Positions 25,737 to 37,503 of a stretch of 64,000 bases of DNA are shown here, piece after piece (the first letter of the stretch is position 1; each line of letters begins with the position of its first letter). Origin of the DNA: Poindextera sp041691315 (GTDB taxonomy: Bacteria; Pseudomonadota; Alphaproteobacteria; Caulobacterales; Caulobacteraceae); the NCBI GenBank assembly GCA_041691315.1, contig JBEPUW010000004.1, positions 1-64,000 of the forward strand, written 5' to 3'. A program made the translations under genes and the position numbers. Below the pieces are notes generated by a model. That model made no database searches and had not been told where the DNA came from. It saw only the letters and a program-made list of their open reading frames with translations.

Positions 25737-25817
25737 GGTCTGATCTCCTCAAAAACGCTGCGGCCAGCGCCGCTTGTTTCAGGAAACGTCCGTCCGGGCC
25801 TGGCGTTCCGGCAAAGC

Positions 25818-26447
25818 TTAGCCCAAGGCCGCGGCCGCGCGGGCCAATGCGGTGATCGCGGCCCAGTCTCCGGCCGCGATGGCGTCCGCCGGCGCGACCC
25901 AGGCGCCGCCGACGCAAAGCACATTGGGCAGGGCGAGCCAGGCCGGGGCGCTGGCGGCGGTGACCCCGCCGGTGGGGCAGAACCGGACCTGAGCCAGCGG
26001 TCCGTAGAGCGCCTTCAGCGCGCCCGGGCCGCCGGAGGTCTCGGCCGGAAAGAACTTGAAACGGTCCAGGCCCCCATCCAGGCCGCGCATCACCTCGCCG
26101 GCCGTGACCACCCCGGGCAGAAAGGCCACACCGCTCGCCCGCGCCGCGGCGATCAACGGATCGGTGAGGCCCGGACTGACCACGAAGCGCGCGCCAGCCG
26201 CGACCACCCGGTCAAAGTCCGCGGCGTTCAGCACCGTGCCGGCCCCGACGATGGCGTCCGGGACCTCGCGGGCGATGAGGGCGATGGCCTCAAGGGCGCA
26301 GGCCGTGCGCAGGGTGACTTCAAGGGGCCGCAACCCGCCCGCGACCAGGGCGCGGGCCAGTGGAACGGCGTCGTCCAAACGTTCGATGGTCAGGACCGGG
26401 ATCACCGGCCCGGTGGTCATCAGCTCGTCGACGCTCACGGCGCCCAC
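25818..26447 (-). CDS. eda: 2-keto-3-deoxy-6-phosphogluconate (KDPG) aldolase
   Basis: 209 residues, class I TIM barrel. PLEVTLRT contains the catalytic Glu, DRFKFFPAE the Schiff-base Lys, VGAGTVLN and FCPTGGVT the phosphate-binding loops. It splits KDPG into pyruvate and glyceraldehyde-3-phosphate, the last step of the Entner-Doudoroff pathway. GTG start at 26447 overlaps the end of pgl by 13 bases; a second GTG 12 bases on is an alternative. Confidence 0.93.
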   Translation of the reverse strand: MGAVSVDELMTTGPVIPVLTIERLDDAVPLARALVAGGLRPLEVTLRTACALEAIALIAREVPDAIVGAGTVLNAADFDRVVAAGARFVVSPGLTDPLIAAARASGVAFLPGVVTAGEVMRGLDGGLDRFKFFPAETSGGPGALKALYGPLAQVRFCPTGGVTAASAPAWLALPNVLCVGGAWVAPADAIAAGDWAAITALARAAAALG

Positions 26448-27157
26448 CAGACCTCGACCGGGACGTCCGACTGATTCAGCACCGCGCAGACCGGCAGTTC
26501 GTTGGGGTCGCCCAGCGCCCGCGCCCGGCCGACCAGGTCCAGCTTGCCCTGGCCCTCGATGAGCAGGACGATCCAGCGCGCTCCCAGGATGGCCGGGATG
26601 GTCATCGACAGCCGGGCGGCCGCGCCGGCGGCTTCGGGCCGGTCGACGGCGCAGACCAGTTCGTCGGGGCCGGCGGCCAGGGCGCGCTTCAACTCGTCAG
26701 CATGCGGGAACAGCGAGGCGATGTGGCCGTCGTCGCCCATGCCCAGGATGACCACATCGAACGGCCGCACCATGGTCGACAGGGCGTGATCGACCTTGGC
26801 CTCCGCCCCGCCGGGAGTTGCGTCGGGGGTTTTCAGCCCGAACATCTCAGCCGCCGCCGCGCGGTCACGCAGCAGCCGCCGGCGCACCAGGCCCTCGTTG
26901 CTGTCGTTACTATCCGGCGCGACCCAGCGCTCGTCGGTCAGGGTGATCTCGACCCGGTCCCAGGGCGCCGGCTCGGCCGACAGCGCGTCGTAGAGCGGCC
27001 CGGGCGTCGTGCCGCCGGTGGCGACCAGGCTGGCGCGGCCGCGCTCGGCGACGGCCTCGGTCAGCCGCACGGTGATCTCCATGGCCAGGGCGGCGAACAG
27101 GCTCGCCTGGTCGTCGAACAGCCGGTCGTTGTCGCCCGCGGCGCCGATGTCACTCAT
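26435..27157 (-). CDS. pgl: 6-phosphogluconolactonase
   Basis: 240 residues of the NagB-like fold. VATGGTTPGPLYDAL, EITLTDERWV with SNEGLVRRRLL, and ILGMGDDGHIASLFPH are the three DevB/Pgl signatures; the catalytic His is in GMGDDGH. It hydrolyses 6-phosphogluconolactone made by Zwf. It overlaps zwf by 8 bases and eda by 13, so zwf-pgl-eda form one operon. Confidence 0.94.
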   Translation of the reverse strand: MSDIGAAGDNDRLFDDQASLFAALAMEITVRLTEAVAERGRASLVATGGTTPGPLYDALSAEPAPWDRVEITLTDERWVAPDSNDSNEGLVRRRLLRDRAAAAEMFGLKTPDATPGGAEAKVDHALSTMVRPFDVVILGMGDDGHIASLFPHADELKRALAAGPDELVCAVDRPEAAGAAARLSMTIPAILGARWIVLLIEGQGKLDLVGRARALGDPNELPVCAVLNQSDVPVEVWWAP

Positions 27158-28592
27158 ACCAGCTGTGTCCGTTCCGCTCGGTCAGGGCGAAGGCGCCCGA
27201 TGGACCCCACGACCCGGCGGCATAGGGTGAGGGCTTGACCCCATAGTGCGACCAGCCGGCCTCGATGGCGTCGATCCAGGTCCAGGCCGCTTCGGCTTCG
27301 TCGCGGCGCACGAACAGGGTCTGGTTGTTCTTGATCGCTTCCAACAGCAGCCGCTCATAGGCGATGCGCCGGCGCGGCGCCTCCAGCCGAAACGCATCGG
27401 TCAGGCTGAGGTTCAGGGCCACGGGCCTGAGCTCCATGCCGTCCAGGCTGGGCGTCTTGTTCATCAGCGTCAGGGCGATCTCTTCCTCGGGCTGCAGCCG
27501 GATGGTCAGCCGGTTGGCCATCATGTCGTCGCCGGCGAAGATCGAGTGGGGCACATCGCGAAACTGGATGACGATCTGCGAGCTCTTGCTCGGCAGCCGC
27601 TTGCCGGTGCGCAGGTAGAAGGGCACGCCGGCCCAGCGCCAGTTGTCGACATTGGCCTGGACGGCGACGAAGGTCTCGGTGTCGCTGGCCCCGCCGCCGG
27701 TCTCGTCCAGATAGCCGGCCACCGAGGCGCTGTCGGCGACCCCGGCGCGATACTGGCCGCGTACGGTCTTCTTCTCGACGTCGCGCCCGACGATCGGCCG
27801 CAACGACCGCAGCACCTTGACCTTTTCGTTGCGCACCGAGTCCGGATCAAGGCTGGCCGGCGGCTCCATGGCCACCAGGCAGAGCAGCTGCAGCACATGG
27901 TTCTGCACCATGTCGCGCAGCGCCCCGTACTCGTTGTAATAGCCCCAGCGGCCCTCGACGCCGACCGTCTCGCCGACGGTGATCTGCACGTGCTCGACCG
28001 AGACCTTGTTCCACAAGGGCTCGAACAGGGTGTTGGCGAACCGCAGCGCGATCAGGTTCTGCACCGTCTCCTTGCCGAGATAGTGGTCGATGCGGAAAAT
28101 CTCGCGCTCGGCGAAGGTGCGGGCCAGGGCGTCGTTGATCTCGATGCAGCTGGCCAGGTCGCGGCCGATCGGCTTTTCGACGATGACCCGGCTGTCGGCC
28201 TTGGCCAGCTCCGCCTCGCGCAGATTGGCGCTGATGGCGTCATAGAGGCTGGGCGAGGTGGAGAGGTAGAAGATCACCTCGCGCGCGCCGCCCAGCAGGG
28301 TCGCCAGATTGCGGAAGGTCGCCGGCCGTTCGGCGTCGACGACGCAATAGCCCAGCCGGCGGCGGTAGCGCTCCCAGACCTGCGCGTCGAAATAGCCCTC
28401 AGCGCGGTCGCGCACGCTGGCCTCGACGCGGGCGATGAAGGCGTCGTCGGTCAGGTCCGACCGCGCGCCGCCGATGATGCGGAACTCCGGCGCCAGCAGG
28501 CCCTCGCTGTCGAGGAAATACAGCGACGGATAGAGCATCCGCTGCGCCAGATCCCCGGTCGCGCCGATGATGACGATGGCTTGAGCGGTCAT
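27150..28592 (-). CDS. zwf: Glucose-6-phosphate dehydrogenase
   Basis: 480 residues. GATGDLAQRM is the NADP-binding loop, RIDHYLGKE the substrate site with the catalytic His, and EKPIGRDL the conserved Lys region. First enzyme of the Entner-Doudoroff branch. ATG 28592 follows GGAG by 9 bases and begins directly with the AIVIIGATGDL strand, so it is preferred over the longer frame to 28619. No edd or glk lies in the window. Confidence 0.95.
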   Translation of the reverse strand: MTAQAIVIIGATGDLAQRMLYPSLYFLDSEGLLAPEFRIIGGARSDLTDDAFIARVEASVRDRAEGYFDAQVWERYRRRLGYCVVDAERPATFRNLATLLGGAREVIFYLSTSPSLYDAISANLREAELAKADSRVIVEKPIGRDLASCIEINDALARTFAEREIFRIDHYLGKETVQNLIALRFANTLFEPLWNKVSVEHVQITVGETVGVEGRWGYYNEYGALRDMVQNHVLQLLCLVAMEPPASLDPDSVRNEKVKVLRSLRPIVGRDVEKKTVRGQYRAGVADSASVAGYLDETGGGASDTETFVAVQANVDNWRWAGVPFYLRTGKRLPSKSSQIVIQFRDVPHSIFAGDDMMANRLTIRLQPEEEIALTLMNKTPSLDGMELRPVALNLSLTDAFRLEAPRRRIAYERLLLEAIKNNQTLFVRRDEAEAAWTWIDAIEAGWSHYGVKPSPYAAGSWGPSGAFALTERNGHSWYE

Positions 28593-28710
28593 CGAATAGG
28601 CTCCAGGTCCACGAGTCACCGGCTCGAGGGCTTAAGGCCGGGTCCTAACCCGCCTCCCGACTGAGCGAAACGTCACAACTGCAAGAGTCGCCGTTTTTTG
28701 CCCAAGTCCC

Positions 28711-28817
28711 ACCGTCATCCGCTGCTGCAGCCGCGCAGCGGCGGAATGCGGGGGACCCATGAACACTGCCCCTCGACGGTGATCGTGGGTCGCCCCGAAC
28801 GAGTCGGGCGATGACGG
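28711..28817. repeat. REPIN-like inverted pair of palindromes
   Basis: Two palindromic units in opposite orientation: 28711-28762 (starts CCGTCATCCGC, ends GGGACCCATG) and 28785-28817 (reads CGTGGGTCGCCCCG, then CGGGCGATGACGG). The second is the same family as the pair at 52424-52551. Intergenic, between zwf and the alcohol dehydrogenase gene. Such pairs are typical dispersed repeats of this bacterial group. Confidence 0.65.
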
Positions 28818-28857
28818 CAAAAGAGGCGCCGCCGGACCGGCGCGCCGACCGTTCGCG

Positions 28858-29943
28858 TTAGGCGTCGAAGACGACGACCGAGCGGGCGATCTGGCCGGTC
28901 TTCATTTCGTCGAAGGCCTCGTTGATCTGTTCGAGCTTGAGGCGGCGCGACACCATCTCGTCCAGCTTCAGCTTGCCGGACATGTAGAAGTCGACGAAGC
29001 GCGGCATGTCGACGGGGAAGCGATTGGACCCCATCAGCGAGCCCTGGATGCGCTTTTCGCCCAGGAAGGCGGCGCCCATCAGGGTGATGGTCTGGCCGAC
29101 CGGGATCATGCCGATGACGTTGGCGGTGCCGCCGCGGCGCAGCATGTTGAAGGCCTGCTCGGCGGTCTTGCCGAGGCCGATGGCCTCGAAGCTGTGGTGC
29201 ACGCCACCCTTGGTCATTTCCATGACCTGCGCCACCGGATCGCCATCGGCGGCGTTGATGAAGTCGGTGGCCCCGAACAGGCGGGACATGTTGTCCTTGG
29301 CCGGCGAGGTGTCGATGGCGATGATCCGTCCGGCGCCGGCGATCGCGGCGCCGTTGATGGCGGCCAGGCCGACGCCGCCGCAGCCGATCACGGCCACGGT
29401 CTCGCCCGGACGCACATTGGAGGTGTGGATCACCGCGCCGATGCCGGTGGTGACCCCGCAGCCGATCAGGGCGGCGCGGTCCAGCGGCATGTCCTTGCGG
29501 ATGGCGACGCAGGCGTGCTCGTGGATCAACATCTGCTCGGCGAAGGACGACAGGTTCAGATACTGGTTCATGGCGCCGCTGGCCGAGGTGATGCGCGGCT
29601 CGGCGCCCTGATCGCGGCGGGTGTCGGGGCTCTGGCACAGCGACATGTGGCCGGTCAGGCACTGATCGCAATGACCGCAATAGGCCGACAGGCAGGTGAT
29701 GACGTGGTCGCCCACCTTCACCGTGCGCACTTCCGAGCCGACCTGTTCGACGACGCCGGCGCTCTCGTGGCCGAGCACGGCCGGCAGCGGGAAGGGGTAC
29801 TTGCCTTCCATGAAGTGCAGGTCGGAGTGGCAGACCCCGGCCGCGGCGGTGCGGATCAGCACCTCGTGCGGTCCGGGCTTGCCGATCTGGACGTCCTCGA
29901 TCTGCAGGGGCTTGCCAACTTCACGCAGTACGGCGGCTTTCAT
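28858..29943 (-). CDS. Zinc-dependent alcohol dehydrogenase
   Basis: 361 residues, MDR superfamily. Catalytic zinc site Cys38 (GVCHSDLH), His59 and Glu60 (GHE); structural zinc Cys89, 92, 95 and 103 (CGHCDQCLTGHMSLC). The Rossmann motif is VIGCGGVGLAAINGA. Closest in pattern to class III-like or NAD-dependent alcohol dehydrogenases of actinobacteria and alphaproteobacteria; substrate unknown. ATG 29943 has GGAGG 8 bases upstream; the longer frame to 30027 is not favoured. Confidence 0.92.
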   Translation of the reverse strand: MKAAVLREVGKPLQIEDVQIGKPGPHEVLIRTAAAGVCHSDLHFMEGKYPFPLPAVLGHESAGVVEQVGSEVRTVKVGDHVITCLSAYCGHCDQCLTGHMSLCQSPDTRRDQGAEPRITSASGAMNQYLNLSSFAEQMLIHEHACVAIRKDMPLDRAALIGCGVTTGIGAVIHTSNVRPGETVAVIGCGGVGLAAINGAAIAGAGRIIAIDTSPAKDNMSRLFGATDFINAADGDPVAQVMEMTKGGVHHSFEAIGLGKTAEQAFNMLRRGGTANVIGMIPVGQTITLMGAAFLGEKRIQGSLMGSNRFPVDMPRFVDFYMSGKLKLDEMVSRRLKLEQINEAFDEMKTGQIARSVVVFDA

Positions 29944-30112
29944 CTGGACGTCCTCCAAGGCTTGGTGGGCCGACGACAAGCGGCCGTTGGCGCGCAATAT
30001 GGCGAGGATCAGGTTTTCGGCAATCACTTATCGCAGGCAACCTGACGAACGGCCTCTTGTCTGACGCGGGGCCAGGGGACCATTTCGGCGGCATCGACGG
30101 AGAGACAGCGCC

Positions 30113-30526
<414 letters not shown>

Positions 30527-30638
30527 GCCTGGCTCAGGCTGCCCGAGCCGGCTCGGACTGCCCCACATTCCGCTCATCCCGCGGAAGCGGACCCAGACTT
30601 TTTTCTGAAGGCATCCGTGAGGCGGGCGCCGACGAACG

Positions 30639-30715
30639 ACCGCCAAGGACGCCAAGGTCGCCAAGATTGAGAAGCTTAAGCTCTGACCCTTGGCGCTCTT
30701 GGCGGCCTTGGCGGT
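30639..30715. repeat. Imperfect palindrome of CCGCCAAG-type units
   Basis: Arms 30639-30665 (ACCGCCAAGGACGCC, then AAGGTCGCCAAG) and 30689-30715 match as inverted repeats at 24 of 27 positions. The loop contains AGCTTAAGCT. Each arm is three imperfect copies of a nine-base unit CGCCAAGG(A/T). This dispersed intergenic palindrome is common in many bacterial genomes; it may also act as a transcription stop after the thioesterase gene. Confidence 0.65.
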
Positions 30716-30770
30716 AAAAACCTGGATTCCGCTTCCGAACGGAACAAACAAGACGGAGGCGCGCCGGACC

Positions 30771-31001
30771 TCAGACCACGATGTCGAGCAGCGCCTTGAA
30801 CAGGTTGTCGGTGGTCTTCAGCGTCGCCAGGGAGGCGCGCAGCGCGTGGCTGGCCTTGATCTGGTCGATTGCCGCGGTGTTGGGATCGCCGCCATTGGCG
30901 AAGGCGTTCGAGAGGTTGGCGCCGGCGCTGTCGAGGCTCGACATGGCGTTGACCACGCCGGTTCGGGCCGAATTGATCGCGTCCAGGAGACCCTCCCTCA
31001 T
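30771..31001 (-). CDS. Small flagellar-rod-like protein of unknown function
   Basis: 76 residues from ATG 31001. Entirely helical, without signal peptide. The pattern INSARTGVVNAMSSLDSAGANLSNAFANG and later SHALRASLATLKTTDNLFKALLDIVV recalls the N- and C-terminal helices of flagellar basal-body rod proteins (FlgB/FlgC), but is far too short to be one. No flagellar gene is nearby. Real gene likely because of the composition; function unknown. Confidence 0.6.
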   Translation of the reverse strand: MREGLLDAINSARTGVVNAMSSLDSAGANLSNAFANGGDPNTAAIDQIKASHALRASLATLKTTDNLFKALLDIVV

Positions 31002-31369
31002 GGCTCGCCCCTGGGACAACCTAGCCGGTCGCGGTTAAGCGATCGCGGATAGAGGTGGTAAACCTCGCGAAAGCATGCGGCGGATCGGCCGGGATCGGTT
31101 AAGGCCGGCCGTAACGCCCTCTTGATCGTGAGCTCTTGTTTGACGTTGCGTCAGCCCTAGCTTTAGGCAAGACGACGGGGACTTGGGCGGGGCCGGCGCG
31201 GCTTTGTTGCGCCTTGCCACGCCAATGGAATTACGGTTTCTACGCCGGCGCCCAAAAATGGACGCTCGGTCAAAAAACGTGCGAAAATCGGGTTTCGTCC
31301 CGCGGCTGGCGACCGCGCCGACGAAGTTGGAATGGGCCAAAGAGGACGGATTGAAAAGGTATAGCCCGG
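31002..31369. other. Leader region of gltB, no gene seen
   Basis: About 370 bases upstream of gltB. No open frame with recognisable domain and no clear riboswitch fold. TTGAT near 31121-31125 is the sort of element a promoter could use, but I cannot assign one. The promoters of gltB and of the divergent small gene must be here. Confidence 0.4.
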
Positions 31370-34300
31370 ATGGGGTTTAGGCGAGCTCAGGGTCTCTATG
31401 ACCCGCGGAACGAATACGATGCGTGCGGCGTAGGGTTTGTGGCCAATATCAAAGGCCGCAAGTCGCACGACATCATTCGTCGCGGGTTGGAGATTCTGCT
31501 CAACCTGAATCACCGGGGCGCGGTGGGCGCCGACCCCCTGGTCGGCGACGGCGTCGGCTGTCTGATCCAGATCCCCGACGCCCTGATCCGCGACTGGGCC
31601 GAGCGCGAGGGCCTGAGCCTGCCGCCGCCGGGCGACTACGGTGTGGCCATGTGCTTCCTGCCGCAGGACCCCTCGGCGCGCGAATTCGCTGTGCAGCAGT
31701 TCGAGCATTTCATCGCCGTCGAGGGCCAGACCCTGGTCGGCTGGCGCGAGGTGCCGACCAATCCGGACGGGCTGGGCAAGACCGTGCTGGAAGAGATGCC
31801 GCTGATCCGCCAGGCGATCATCGCCCGCGGCCATGGCGTGCGCGACCAGGACGCCTTCGAACGCAAGCTGCTGGTCATCCGCAAGCAGACCCAGAACCCG
31901 CTGGAAGAGCAGGCGAAAAAGCACAACCTGCCCGGCCTGACCGAGCTCTATATGCCGTCCTGCTCGTCGCGGACGGTGGTCTATAAGGGCCTGTTGCTGG
32001 CCCGCCAGCTCGGGACCTTCTACGCCGATCTGACCAATCCGCTGACCGAGACGGCGCTGGCCCTGGTGCACCAGCGGTTCTCGACCAACACCTATCCGTC
32101 GTGGAAGCGCGCCCACCCCTACCGGTTCATCGCCCACAACGGCGAGATCAACACCGAGCGCGGCAACGCCAACTGGATGAACGCGCGCCGCCGCACCATG
32201 GAATCGGCCCTGCTCGGCCCCGATCTCGACAAGATGTGGCCGCTGATCAAGGAGGGCGATTCAGACACCGCCAAGCTCGACAACGCGCTCGAACTGCTGA
32301 TCGCCGGCGGCTATCCGCTGGCGCACGCCATGATGATGCTGATCCCGGAAGCCTGGGCCGGCAATCCGCTGATGGACGCCAAGCGCAAGGCTTTCTACGA
32401 GTATCACGCCGCGCTGATGGAGCCCTGGGATGGGCCGGCGGCGATCGCCTTCACCGACGGCCGCCAGATCGGCGCCACCCTCGACCGCAATGGCCTCAGG
32501 CCGGCGCGCTTCTGCTGCACCGACGACGACCTGGTGATCATGGCCTCGGAATCCGGCGTGCTGCCGATCCCGGAGGAAAAGATCACCCGCAAGTGGCGGC
32601 TGCAGCCGGGCAAGATGCTGCTGATCGACCTGGAACAGGGCCGGATCATCGAGGACGACGAGATCAAGGCGACCCTGGCCGACGCCGAGCCCTATGACGC
32701 CTGGCTGAAGCAGACGCAGTACAAGCTGGAGGAACTGCCCGACCCGGTCGCCCGGCCCGAGCCGCACCTGGCCAACGACCAGGCCGCCCTGCTCGATCGC
32801 CAGCAGGCCTTTGGCTACACGCAAGAAGACATCCAGTTCTTCCTGGAGCCGATGTCGGTCTCCGGCGAGGACCCGGTCGGCTCTATGGGCACCGACACGC
32901 CGCTGGCGGCGCTCTCCAGGCGGCCGCGGCTGCTCTACGACTATTTCAAGCAGCGCTTCGCCCAGGTGACCAACCCGCCGATCGACCCGATCCGCGAGGA
33001 GCTGGTGATGTCGCTGGTCTCGATGATCGGACCCAGGCCGAACCTGCTCGGCCACCAGGCCGGCGCGCACAAGCGGCTGGAGGTCTCCCAGCCGGTGCTG
33101 ACCAATGCCGATCTGGAGAAGATCCGCTCGATCTCGACCCTGGTCGACGGCGCCTTCCGCACCGCGACCATCGACATCACCGGCCCGGCCGAACATGGCG
33201 ATGTCGGCCTTGAGCGGGCCGTTGAGCGCATTTGCGCCGAGGCCACCGACGCGGTGCTGGCCGACAACAACATCCTGATCCTGTCGGACCGGGCGCTGTC
33301 GGCCGAACGCAACGCCATTCCCGCCGCCCTGGCCACCGCCGCGGTGCACCATCACCTGATCCGCCAGGGCTTGCGCATGCAGACCGGCCTGGTGGTCGAG
33401 ACCGGCGAAGCGCGCGAGGTGCACCACTTCTGCGTCCTGGCCGGCTACGGCGCCGAGGCGATCAACCCCTACCTGGCGTTTGAGACCCTCGAACATCTCC
33501 GTGTGCAGAACAAGCTGCCGCTGAAGGCTTACGAGGTGCAGAAGAACTTCATCAAGGCCATCGGCAAGGGCGTGCTGAAGGTGATGTCCAAGATGGGCAT
33601 CTCGACCTACCAGTCCTATTGCGGGGCCCAGCGTTTCGACGCGGTCGGCTTGTCCTCGGCCTTTGTGGAAAAGTACTTCACCGGCACCGACAGCCTGATC
33701 GAGGGCGTCGGCCTGGCCGAGATCGCCGCCGAGACGGTCAGGCGCCACCGCGACGCCTACGGCGACAACCCGATCTATCGCGACATGCTCGATGTCGGCG
33801 GCGGCTACGCCTTCCGCCTGCGCGGCGAGGAGCACGCCTGGACGCCGGAATCGGTCGCCAACCTGCAGCACGCCGTGCGCGGCGGCCTGCCGGAAGCCTA
33901 TGCCGCCTTCGCCGCCAGCATCAACGAGCAGAGCGAGCGGCTGCTCACCCTGCGCGGCCTGATGCGCTTGCGGCCCGCCGAGGCGCCGCTCGGCCTCGAC
34001 GAGGTCGAGCCGGCGGCCGACATCGTCAAGCGCTTCTCGACCGGGGCGATGAGCTTCGGCTCGATCAGCCGCGAGGCGCACACGACGCTGGCCATCGCCA
34101 TGAACCGCATCGGCGGCCGCTCGAACACCGGCGAGGGCGGCGAGGAGACCGACCGCTTCAAGCCGCTGCCGAATGGCGATTCTATGCGCTCGGCGATCAA
34201 GCAGGTCGCCTCGGGCCGCTTCGGCGTCACGGCGGAATACCTGGTCAATGCCGACGACATCCAGATCAAGATGGCCCAGGGCGCCAAGCCCGGCGAGGGC

Positions 34301-36013
34301 GGCCAGCTGGCCGGCTACAAGGTCGACAAGACCATCGCCCACGTGCGCCATTCGACGCCGGGGGTTGGCCTGATCTCGCCACCGCCGCACCACGACATCT
34401 ATTCGATCGAGGACCTGGCCCAGCTCATCCACGACCTGAAGAACGTCAACCCCGAGGCGCGCATCTCGGTGAAGCTGGTCTCCGAGGTCGATGTCGGCGT
34501 GGTCGCGGCCGGCGTCGCCAAGTGCCGCGCCGACCATGTGACCATCTCAGGTTACGAGGGCGGCACGGGCGCTTCGCCGCTCACCTCGCTGACCCATGCC
34601 GGCTCGCCCTGGGAGATCGGCCTGGCCGAGACCCAGCAGGCCTTGGTCGAGAACGGCCTGCGCGGCCGTATCGCGGTCCAGGCCGACGGCGGCTTGCGCA
34701 CCGGCCGCGACGTCGCCGTGGCCGCCTTGCTGGGGGCCGACGAGTTCGGGTTCGCTACCGCGCCGCTGATCTCGGTCGGCTGCATCATGATGCGCAAGTG
34801 CCACCTGAACACCTGCCCGGTGGGCGTGGCGACCCAGGATCCGGTGCTGCGCGCCCGCTTCACCGGCCAGCCCGAGCACGTGATCAACTACTTCTTCTTC
34901 GTCGCCGAGGAACTGCGGCTGATCATGGCCGAGATGGGCTTTCGCACCGTCAACGAAATGATCGGCCGCTGCGACCGGCTGGATGTCGCGCCGGCGGTCG
35001 ATCACTGGAAGGCGGCGGGGATCGACCTGTCGCGGCTGCTCTATCAGGCCGAGGTCGACCCATCGGTGGCGCGCTGGAACTCCGAACGGCAGAACCACGG
35101 CCTGGAATCGGCGCTCGATCACGCCCTGATCGCCGCGGCCAGCCCGGCCCTGGACGGCGGTGATCCGGTGCGCATCGAGCAGTCGATCCGCAACATCAAC
35201 CGTACGGCCGGCGCTATGCTGTCGGGCCAGATCGCCCGGCGCTTCGGCCACCAGGGCCTCCCCGACGAGACCATATCCGTGCGGTTCACCGGCGTGGCGG
35301 GGCAGAGCTTCGGCGCCTTCCTGGCCCACGGCGTCACCCTCGACCTGATCGGCGACGCCAACGACTATGTCGGCAAGGGCCTCTCCGGCGGCCGGGTGAT
35401 CGTGCGCCAGCCGGAAGAGGCAAACCGCGAGCCGACCGAAAACATCATCGTCGGCAACACCGTCCTCTACGGGGCCATCGCCGGCGAGGCCTATTTCCAG
35501 GGCGTCGCCGGCGAGCGGTTCGCGGTGCGCAATTCCGGCGCGGTCGCGGTGGTCGAAGGCGTCGGCGACCATGGCTGCGAATACATGACCGGCGGGGTGG
35601 TGGTGGTGCTGGGCGAGACTGGCCGCAACTTCGCCGCCGGCATGTCGGGCGGCGTGGCCTATGTCTACGACCCGCACGGGCGCTTCGGCACATTGGCCAA
35701 CCTGGCCATGGTCGATCTGGAGCGGATCGCTTCCAACGCCCAGTCCGGCGACGAGACGCGGCGGCCGCGGCAACGCGCCCTGGGCGCTCACGACAGCGGC
35801 ATGGGCGACATGCTGGTGTTCGACGACGAGCGCCTGCGCATCCTGGTCGAGCGGCACCTGCTGCACACCAAGAGCGCGCGCGCGCGGATGCTGTTGGAGA
35901 ATTGGGACACAGCGCTTACCCATTTCGTCAAGGTGATGCCGAAAGACTATCGGCGCGCCCTGACCGATCTGGACGCTGAACGGCGGGCGGCCAAAACCGT
36001 CGCCGCGGAATAG
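31370..36013 (+). CDS. gltB: Glutamate synthase (NADPH) large subunit
   Basis: 1547 residues, full length. Class II glutaminase domain with the catalytic Cys at residue 19 (YDACGVGFVANIKG, after an 18-residue propeptide). Central domain, FMN-binding synthase domain (STGAMSFGSISREAHTTLA, EGGEETDRF), and the [3Fe-4S] cysteines (CIMMRKCHLNTCPVGVA). The C-terminal GXGXG beta-helix domain contains GVGDHGCEYMTGG and GMSGGVAYVYD. It makes two glutamates from glutamine and 2-oxoglutarate. Followed after 31 bases by gltD. Confidence 0.97.
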   Translation: MGFRRAQGLYDPRNEYDACGVGFVANIKGRKSHDIIRRGLEILLNLNHRGAVGADPLVGDGVGCLIQIPDALIRDWAEREGLSLPPPGDYGVAMCFLPQDPSAREFAVQQFEHFIAVEGQTLVGWREVPTNPDGLGKTVLEEMPLIRQAIIARGHGVRDQDAFERKLLVIRKQTQNPLEEQAKKHNLPGLTELYMPSCSSRTVVYKGLLLARQLGTFYADLTNPLTETALALVHQRFSTNTYPSWKRAHPYRFIAHNGEINTERGNANWMNARRRTMESALLGPDLDKMWPLIKEGDSDTAKLDNALELLIAGGYPLAHAMMMLIPEAWAGNPLMDAKRKAFYEYHAALMEPWDGPAAIAFTDGRQIGATLDRNGLRPARFCCTDDDLVIMASESGVLPIPEEKITRKWRLQPGKMLLIDLEQGRIIEDDEIKATLADAEPYDAWLKQTQYKLEELPDPVARPEPHLANDQAALLDRQQAFGYTQEDIQFFLEPMSVSGEDPVGSMGTDTPLAALSRRPRLLYDYFKQRFAQVTNPPIDPIREELVMSLVSMIGPRPNLLGHQAGAHKRLEVSQPVLTNADLEKIRSISTLVDGAFRTATIDITGPAEHGDVGLERAVERICAEATDAVLADNNILILSDRALSAERNAIPAALATAAVHHHLIRQGLRMQTGLVVETGEAREVHHFCVLAGYGAEAINPYLAFETLEHLRVQNKLPLKAYEVQKNFIKAIGKGVLKVMSKMGISTYQSYCGAQRFDAVGLSSAFVEKYFTGTDSLIEGVGLAEIAAETVRRHRDAYGDNPIYRDMLDVGGGYAFRLRGEEHAWTPESVANLQHAVRGGLPEAYAAFAASINEQSERLLTLRGLMRLRPAEAPLGLDEVEPAADIVKRFSTGAMSFGSISREAHTTLAIAMNRIGGRSNTGEGGEETDRFKPLPNGDSMRSAIKQVASGRFGVTAEYLVNADDIQIKMAQGAKPGEGGQLAGYKVDKTIAHVRHSTPGVGLISPPPHHDIYSIEDLAQLIHDLKNVNPEARISVKLVSEVDVGVVAAGVAKCRADHVTISGYEGGTGASPLTSLTHAGSPWEIGLAETQQALVENGLRGRIAVQADGGLRTGRDVAVAALLGADEFGFATAPLISVGCIMMRKCHLNTCPVGVATQDPVLRARFTGQPEHVINYFFFVAEELRLIMAEMGFRTVNEMIGRCDRLDVAPAVDHWKAAGIDLSRLLYQAEVDPSVARWNSERQNHGLESALDHALIAAASPALDGGDPVRIEQSIRNINRTAGAMLSGQIARRFGHQGLPDETISVRFTGVAGQSFGAFLAHGVTLDLIGDANDYVGKGLSGGRVIVRQPEEANREPTENIIVGNTVLYGAIAGEAYFQGVAGERFAVRNSGAVAVVEGVGDHGCEYMTGGVVVVLGETGRNFAAGMSGGVAYVYDPHGRFGTLANLAMVDLERIASNAQSGDETRRPRQRALGAHDSGMGDMLVFDDERLRILVERHLLHTKSARARMLLENWDTALTHFVKVMPKDYRRALTDLDAERRAAKTVAAE

Positions 36014-36044
36014 CCGGCGAAACCCTAGCCTTTGGAGAAAGACG

Positions 36045-37499
<1,455 letters not shown>

Positions 37500-37503
37500 G
37501 CCT

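Noticed and set aside
25737..25780. Possible ECF promoter before the DUF1328 gene
   Set aside because: GAAAC and CGTT are present but with an 18-base spacer and a mismatched -35 element.
31002..31369. Riboswitch before gltB
   Set aside because: No convincing conserved stem or ligand-binding core could be drawn by eye.
32261..34537. Minus-strand frame of 758 codons
   Set aside because: Antisense of gltB; long because of high GC content.
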